From Opitutaceae bacterium (GTDB lineage Bacteria > Verrucomicrobiota > Verrucomicrobiia > Opitutales > Opitutaceae), in contig RGAX01000053.1 of assembly GCA_009919985.1 (NCBI GenBank), positions 1 to 15,600 of the forward strand: DNA of 15,600 bases. The letters run 5' to 3'. Positions 13,114-15,600 of this stretch are shown here, in pieces. The position numbers and the translations under genes are program-made. The stretch's first letter is position 1. Each line of letters starts with the position of its first letter. The notes under the pieces were generated by a model. The model was not told the DNA's origin. It searched no databases and worked only from the letters and a program-made list of their open reading frames with translations.

Positions 13114-15600
13114 TTAGGGCGCCTCGTAGACCTCGATCAGCAGAAGACCGGTGGGAGAAGGGGGATTGGTGGCGTTGGCTGGAGTCGCGGCGGCGGCGGT
13201 TTGAATGCTGTAGCCGGAGCCGCTAGCGGTAGCGGTAAACGCGCGGACGAGGGCGGCGTCAGCGCTGCCGGCTTTGAGCGTGAAAGCGCCGATGGCGGGG
13301 AAAGCGGCGGTGAGCGATGGGCCGCTGCCGCCGGTGCTCCAGTTGTTGTTGGAGTCGAGATTCTGCGCGGTGCTAGAAAGGACGGTGAGGGTGGGGTCAG
13401 GCAGGGTGCCGGGCACGCCTAGGTCGGCTAGGCCGGGGCCGATCCCGCGGACGATCAGGGTGCGGGCTTGGTCGCCGGCGATCGTGATGCCTGCGGTGAT
13501 GAGGTCGCCGGGGTTACTCAAGCGGGCGAGGGTGGCGAGGTTGGTGAGGCGAGTGGAGTTTTTGGAGACGTCGTACACTTCGGCGATGACTTCGCCGGTG
13601 GTGCCGTTGATACCGCGGAAGGTGGCGGTGTAGCCACCGGCAGGCAGGCTGAGGAGGACGGCGCAATCGGCGGTACCAGCGGTGAGGGCGAAAGCGCCGA
13701 CAGAGGCGGCGGCGGCGACGATATTGGCGGAGTTGTTGGGGGCCTTATCCCAGCCCTCGTTGACGGCAAGCAGAGTGTCAGCGTTGCCGGCGGGTCGGAT
13801 TTCGAGCCGCGGGGCGGCCAAGACGCCGGTGAGGCCAAAACCGGTGAGGCCGGGGCCGACACCTCGGATGAGCAGGGTAGCGGGTTGGGTGCCGGTGAGG
13901 TTAAAGCCGAAGGTGAGGGTGTCGCCTGCGGCGGCGAGTTTCAGGCGGGTGGAGAGGTTAGTGAGACGGCCTGCGGCGGGGGCGGGGGTGCCGGCGACGC
14001 GGGCGTTGAGCCAGGCGAGGACGCGGGCGTTGGCATCGGCGAGGAAGTTTTGTTCGGCGTAGGCGACCCTGAGTTGGGCGGCGATGTCAGGGAGGCGGGA
14101 TTTGTAGGTGGTCGGTACGGCGACGGCGAGGGCAGTGTCGGTGGGGATGGCTTTGACGTAGTTGTTGGTGTCGATGAGGCCGGCGTTTTTAACGGCGTTC
14201 CAGACACTGGTAGCGTCGGCGGTGGTGAAGCTGGGATTGGTCAGGCTGAGGGCACGGAAGCGGCCGGGGTGGACCGGGGCGGCTACGTTGTTGATCACGG
14301 CGGAGGCGAGTCCGCGGCCGGCGATCAGGGCACTGTTATCGCGGGCCGTGGTGGCACCGGTGGTGTTAAGAGTGCTGTCGTTATCCGCTAGGATGAAGAG
14401 CTCCGGTATGCGCGAGACGACGGCTTGGGTTTCGATGCCGGCGGCGCAGTAAAGAATGGTGCCGCGGATTAGCCGGGCGGGAGTGGCGTTGGCGAGGAGA
14501 TCGGCGTAGCGGACGGCGGTGTCGGCGCCGGCGGCGAGTCCGAGTAGAAAAATGGGTCGGTTGGCGGGCAGGAGCCCGTCGGTGGCTAATTTATTAAGGG
14601 CGGCAACGTGGTTGAGTGCGTCTGGGTTGGAGTTGAGCGTGGCTTGGCCGTTCCAGATTTGGGTATTGCGATTTACGCTGTTGAGGGCGGCGACGCCGTA
14701 GCCGGCGGTGACGAGTTCGCGTAGGAGTAGGGCGGATTCGGGTTGGTTGAACCAATCGGATGCGCTGCCGCCGCTCTCGTGGAGCAGAAACACCAGGCCG
14801 ATGGCGCCTGTGGGGATATAATAGGAAAGAGTGGTGCTGACGGTGGTTGCGGTGGTGGAGCCTTGGGGGGTGAACGGCTGGGGGTTGAACGTGCTCAGGG
14901 TTACGGGCGTCCACGTGGGAGCAGTTTTGTAGGTGGCGGTCAGGGTGACCGGGGTGTTGGGGAGGGTGATTTGGGTGTGGGCGAGAAGGGAGGCAACGGC
15001 TCCGTTACCCAAAATTGAGGTGTCGCCGGTCCAGCGATCAAAAACTTGGCCGGCGCTGGGGGAGGCGGCAAAAATATCGACGCGTGTACCGCCGGGGTAA
15101 GTGCCGCTGCCGTAGCCGCCGCTGACGGTGAGAAGTACGTTTGGCCCGCTGCCTTGCACGATGACGAAAGTGCGTACGGTAACCGCAAGCTGAAGGGCGG
15201 TGAAGGTAACGATGCAGGTGAGTTCTTTCACGCCGGCATCGCCGGGAACGAACGTGATCTGGTTGGTGTTGGCGCCTGCGGTGATGCGCGAAGCCGTGCC
15301 GGTGATGGTCCAGCGGAACGTGCGGTCGGCGTTTTCAGCTGCGGGTAGGGTGGCGGTGCCCGTGGCCGTGGTAGCGGAGGCCGCAGTGGCTGGGGTTGTG
15401 ATGCTGCCGGCTTTGGCGGGGTCTACGACGGTGAGATCGGCGGTGGCGGTGAAAGGTTGACTGCCGGTGACCGTGACGACGCAACTTAGTTTAACCGTGC
15501 CGCCGGTGTCGGAGAGGTAATTGACGGTGGCGCGCGTGAGGTCGGTGTCGGTGAAGCGGCCGCCGTTGATGGACCAAAGGTACGTGGCGTTGGTTAAGTT
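13114..15600 (-). CDS. Large extracytoplasmic multidomain protein, 5'-truncated by the window: Ig-like, InlB-B-like, alpha/beta-hydrolase-like and C-terminal repeats
   Basis: The minus-strand frame has no stop between 13116 and the window edge, so 828 C-terminal residues are visible and the N-terminus is missing. Apparent starts such as GTG at 15231 fall inside a domain. Visible residues 1-145 hold two Ig-like units (W9 to C40 and W97 to C128, both 31 apart, unit length 88). About 153-225 is an InlB-B-like repeat (PGGTRVDIFAASPSAGQVF, RWTGD). About 253-535 is an alpha/beta-hydrolase-like core with FLLHESGGSASDWF, elbow GLAAGAD, LFILADND and APVHPGRF. The expected nucleophile Ser is Ala (codon 14533-14535); candidate Asp and His remain. 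Two tandem C-terminal repeats follow, then a short end EVYEAP with no PEP-CTERM or LPXTG signal. Composition rich in Thr, Ala and Gly, with few charged residues, fits a secreted or surface protein. Substrate unknown. Confidence 0.85.
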   Translation of the reverse strand, partial: NLTNATYLWSINGGRFTDTDLTRATVNYLSDTGGTVKLSCVVTVTGSQPFTATADLTVVDPAKAGSITTPATAASATTATGTATLPAAENADRTFRWTITGTASRITAGANTNQITFVPGDAGVKELTCIVTFTALQLAVTVRTFVIVQGSGPNVLLTVSGGYGSGTYPGGTRVDIFAASPSAGQVFDRWTGDTSILGNGAVASLLAHTQITLPNTPVTLTATYKTAPTWTPVTLSTFNPQPFTPQGSTTATTVSTTLSYYIPTGAIGLVFLLHESGGSASDWFNQPESALLLRELVTAGYGVAALNSVNRNTQIWNGQATLNSNPDALNHVAALNKLATDGLLPANRPIFLLGLAAGADTAVRYADLLANATPARLIRGTILYCAAGIETQAVVSRIPELFILADNDSTLNTTGATTARDNSALIAGRGLASAVINNVAAPVHPGRFRALSLTNPSFTTADATSVWNAVKNAGLIDTNNYVKAIPTDTALAVAVPTTYKSRLPDIAAQLRVAYAEQNFLADANARVLAWLNARVAGTPAPAAGRLTNLSTRLKLAAAGDTLTFGFNLTGTQPATLLIRGVGPGLTGFGLTGVLAAPRLEIRPAGNADTLLAVNEGWDKAPNNSANIVAAAASVGAFALTAGTADCAVLLSLPAGGYTATFRGINGTTGEVIAEVYDVSKNSTRLTNLATLARLSNPGDLITAGITIAGDQARTLIVRGIGPGLADLGVPGTLPDPTLTVLSSTAQNLDSNNNWSTGGSGPSLTAAFPAIGAFTLKAGSADAALVRAFTATASGSGYSIQTAAAATPANATNPPSPTGLLLIEVYEAP
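13117..13551 (-). repeat. Second C-terminal protein repeat (RLTNLAT to EVYEAP)
   Basis: About 145 residues with RLTNLATLARLSNPGD, TLIVRGIGPGLADLGVPG, NNNWSTGG, IGAFTL and ending LLLIEVYEAP, the last residues of the protein. It differs from the first copy by an Ala/Pro-rich insertion (around AAATPANATNPPSP) before the final strand. The two copies are diverged enough to be an old duplication. Confidence 0.7.
13567..13971 (-). repeat. First C-terminal protein repeat (RLTNLST to EVYDV)
   Basis: About 135 residues inside the large minus-strand protein, with RLTNLSTRLKLAAAGD, LLIRGVGPGLTGFGLTG, NEGWD, VGAFAL and ending EVIAEVYDV. It aligns by eye with the second copy in the same order of motifs. 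The type is known to me as a recurring C-terminal module in large proteins of Opitutaceae; it is beta-rich and its function is not established. Confidence 0.7.

Noticed and set aside
13468..14391. 307-residue glycine-rich plus-strand frame
   Set aside because: It is antisense to the large surface protein; the Gly/Glu/Val composition is the mirror of Ala/Thr/Pro codons, and repeated GGG-rich text is expected from that.
1..15600. CRISPR array, tRNA, rRNA, insertion sequence or prophage
   Set aside because: I saw no regularly spaced direct repeats, no cloverleaf or rRNA-like stretch, no transposase-like frame and no terminal inverted repeats with a target duplication.

Overview
The window looks like a chromosomal segment of a Verrucomicrobium, most likely of the family Opitutaceae. 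This placement is inferred from protein recognition, not from a database search. It rests on a Minf_1886-type small protein, a C-terminal tandem repeat with RLTNL / RGVGPGL / EVYE signatures that I associate with large extracytoplasmic proteins of this family, a Tat-targeted sugar-isomerase-like TIM barrel, and GC-rich sequence with few Shine-Dalgarno sites.

Left part (1-1272), plus strand: a 30-residue lysine-rich mini-protein (114-206) with its own intrinsic terminator, a structured 200-base leader, then ribosomal proteins bL35 (rpmI) and bL20 (rplT), closed by a strong terminator at 1236-1272. infC, often found directly before rpmI, is not in the window.

Centre left (1357-8119), plus strand: a tight five-gene run, pheS-pheT-gatC-gatA-gatB, with gaps of 10, 2 and 5 bases and a final 1-base overlap. 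It encodes both subunits of phenylalanyl-tRNA synthetase and all three subunits of the tRNA-dependent amidotransferase GatCAB. Together these charge tRNA-Phe and convert misacylated Glu-tRNA-Gln and/or Asp-tRNA-Asn to the correct amidated forms. The run ends in a GC-rich hairpin shared with a convergent gene.

Centre right (8155-10440): two minus-strand genes, a secreted or anchored TIM-barrel isomerase/epimerase-like protein and a Fur-family regulator lacking the usual zinc cysteines, each with its own transcription signals. A 171-base divergent intergenic region follows, with a likely operator beside the regulator, then the plus-strand Minf_1886-like gene.

Right part (10531-15600): a fused two-half M16B metallopeptidase (zinc site in the first half only), convergent with only 9 bases between stop codons with a large minus-strand extracytoplasmic protein. 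That protein is open to the window edge: 828 residues are visible and its N-terminus lies outside. It carries Ig-like repeats, an InlB-B-like repeat, an alpha/beta-hydrolase-like core whose nucleophile position is alanine, and two C-terminal repeats.

No tRNA, rRNA, CRISPR array, insertion sequence or phage gene was recognised. Most of the window is conserved housekeeping DNA. The most interesting points are the mini-protein, the odd Fur homologue, the structured leader of the isomerase-like gene, and the apparent pseudo-hydrolase.
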